From assembly GCA_009602725.1 (NCBI GenBank), contig WELB01000046.1:447728-463134 (forward strand): a stretch of 15,407 nucleotides of DNA, given 5' to 3'. The DNA comes from Spirogloea muscicola (taxonomy: Eukaryota; Streptophyta; Zygnematophyceae; Spirogloeales; Spirogloeaceae). A program made the position numbers and the translations under genes. Positions 14,901 through 15,407 of the stretch are shown here, in pieces. Every line of letters begins with the position of its first letter. Within the stretch, counting starts at the first letter, position 1. Below the pieces are notes generated by a model, which saw nothing but the letters and a program-made list of their open reading frames with translations, searched no databases and had not been told where the DNA came from.

Positions 14901-15407
14901 GCATGGAATTGAGGAACTAAAATCTAATGTAAAAGGAGAGCCACGAGAGGGATGCAATAGGAAGCAAGACAAATTGCTGTTAGGCATTCTGAAGATGGAG
15001 AGAAGGGGGTTGGAGGGGGGGGGAGGGGAGGAGCTGCCATGAAAGGACTACTGGAGGGAGGTGGAGATGTGGGAGGAGAACCACAAGTGTGATGGAAAGA
15101 CAACAGTATGGTGTCTAGGAGTTGTAATCCTACTGCTTGAGAAATCTACCGCTTTTATTGGTAATGTACTATAAAAGGGCTGTCAGCAATCAGATGGGGT
15201 TGGGTGAGAAGAGTTTAGGAGGGAGGAGGGAATAAGGAGGGAAGAGGGAGGAGGCAGGAAGGAGGGAGGGCGGGGGCACCTCGGAGGTTGTGGAAGACGT
15301 AGGTCATGAACTGCTGCTTGGCCAGGTGCGCGGCGTCGGCGCGCTCCCCCGCCGCCTCAGTGGCAGCACGCGCGGCCGCCGCCGCGGCGCTACACGCCTC
15401 GCAGGCT
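11961..15407 (-). CDS. Hybrid histidine kinase with C-terminal receiver domain, N-terminus outside the window
   Basis: Two-component signalling protein: ATP-dependent His autophosphorylation followed by His-to-Asp transfer. Exons in transcript order: >15407-15280, 14720-14568, 14319-14119, 13958-13123, 12915-12769, 12439-12320, 12026-11961; 549 residues visible. Seen: Ala-rich helix leading to the H-box QQFMTYVFHNLRVPFN with His39; rest of DHp (43-110); HATPase N-box NFLSNAVKFT (162-171), G1 DSGVGIG (204-210), F-box LFEPYT (217-222), G2 GVSGLGLSMAK (233-243), GAGSTFYF (260-267); a Gly/Ser/Pro-rich linker of about 155 residues (275-425); receiver with acidic pair VEDTEINR (432-439), phospho-acceptor LMDKEMPVMDG (Asp478), IALTG Thr506 and QTKP Lys528. 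The protein ends shortly after, so there is no further domain. All receiver catalytic residues are present. The sensor part is missing, so the signal cannot be inferred. Confidence 0.9.
12027..12319 (-). other. Kinase last intron
   Basis: Donor gttcgc (12319) and acceptor ggcacag. It lies exactly between the conserved Lys528 and Pro529 of the receiver. The short final exon (66 bases) restores the KP dipeptide and the last receiver helix, which strongly supports the join. Nothing else is seen in the intron. Confidence 0.7.
12440..12768 (-). other. Kinase intron inside the receiver domain, no further feature
   Basis: Donor gtccgc after MDGHE, acceptor gtgcag before ATRQIR. 329 bases without recognisable content. 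Confidence 0.65.
13959..14118 (-). repeat. CT-rich (sense) kinase intron
   Basis: GT-AG intron; on the + strand it is GA-rich, so on the transcript it is pyrimidine-rich. It splits the Gly codon just before the N-box. Confidence 0.65.
14320..14567 (-). repeat. GA-rich (sense) kinase intron
   Basis: GT-AG intron (gtgagc...gcgcag). The + strand is rich in CCCT/CCTC at about 14455-14540, so the transcript is purine-rich, opposite in polarity to the two neighbouring kinase introns. Confidence 0.65.
14721..15279 (-). repeat. Long CT-rich (sense) kinase intron splitting the H-box
   Basis: 559-base GT-AG intron (gtgccc...cggcag) between Arg42 and Pro44 of the H-box. Several GAGG/GGGA tracts on the + strand (about 14735-14900, 15000-15070, 15205-15275) make the transcript pyrimidine-rich. 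No coding signal in it. Confidence 0.65.

Noticed and set aside
1-15407. A new defence, mobile or operon-like system
   Set aside because: All four genes are spliced eukaryotic genes with unrelated roles; no terminal repeats, transposase, reverse transcriptase, CRISPR repeats or tightly packed co-directional frames were seen.

Overview
The window is nuclear DNA of an intron-rich eukaryote, most likely a green alga (Chlorophyta). Three things point that way. One gene is a plastid-lineage CPBP/CAAX-type membrane protease that matches land-plant homologues over its C-terminal half. One is a plant-like eRF3. One is a hybrid histidine kinase, a class typical of algae and plants. Exons are GC-rich and packed with GCG/GCC/CTG codons, and introns carry long CT/GA simple-sequence tracts. 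No reading frame looks bacterial, and I see no operon, no CRISPR array and no intact mobile element. The species cannot be named from this sequence.

Layout. Positions 1-5088 (+): translation termination factor eRF3, 15 exons, 5' end outside the window. 5089-6641: gene-free convergent spacer with a degenerate 38-bp tandem repeat. 6642-9536 (-): complete 10-exon CPBP-family intramembrane protease, probably chloroplast. 9537-10355: divergent GC-rich promoter region with (CCG)n/(GGC)n tracts, a palindrome, a telo-box-like element and a tiny uORF. 10356-11131 (+): complete 3-exon gene for a 109-residue very basic protein of unknown function. 11132-11960: convergent spacer. 11961-15407 (-): hybrid histidine kinase with receiver domain, 7 exons visible, N-terminus outside the window.

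I rebuilt the four gene models by hand from reading-frame continuity, splice phase and protein-family motifs. All 31 introns are GT-AG, and each joined frame closes without an internal stop (586 aa partial, 446 aa, 109 aa, 549 aa partial). Exon joins inside conserved domains are secure. The first three eRF3 exons and CPBP exon 2 are weaker.

The four genes do not form one pathway; the arrangement is an ordinary alternation of convergent and divergent neighbours. I find no convincing new defence or mobile system. The points most worth a second look are: the kinase, whose core introns are all phase 1 while its receiver introns are all phase 0, and whose H-box differs at H+1 and H+4; a decayed duplicate of a splice acceptor inside an eRF3 intron; opposite-polarity purine/pyrimidine tracts in introns of the same transcript; the protease that keeps EExxxR but not FxxxH; and the small basic protein behind a telo-box-like promoter.
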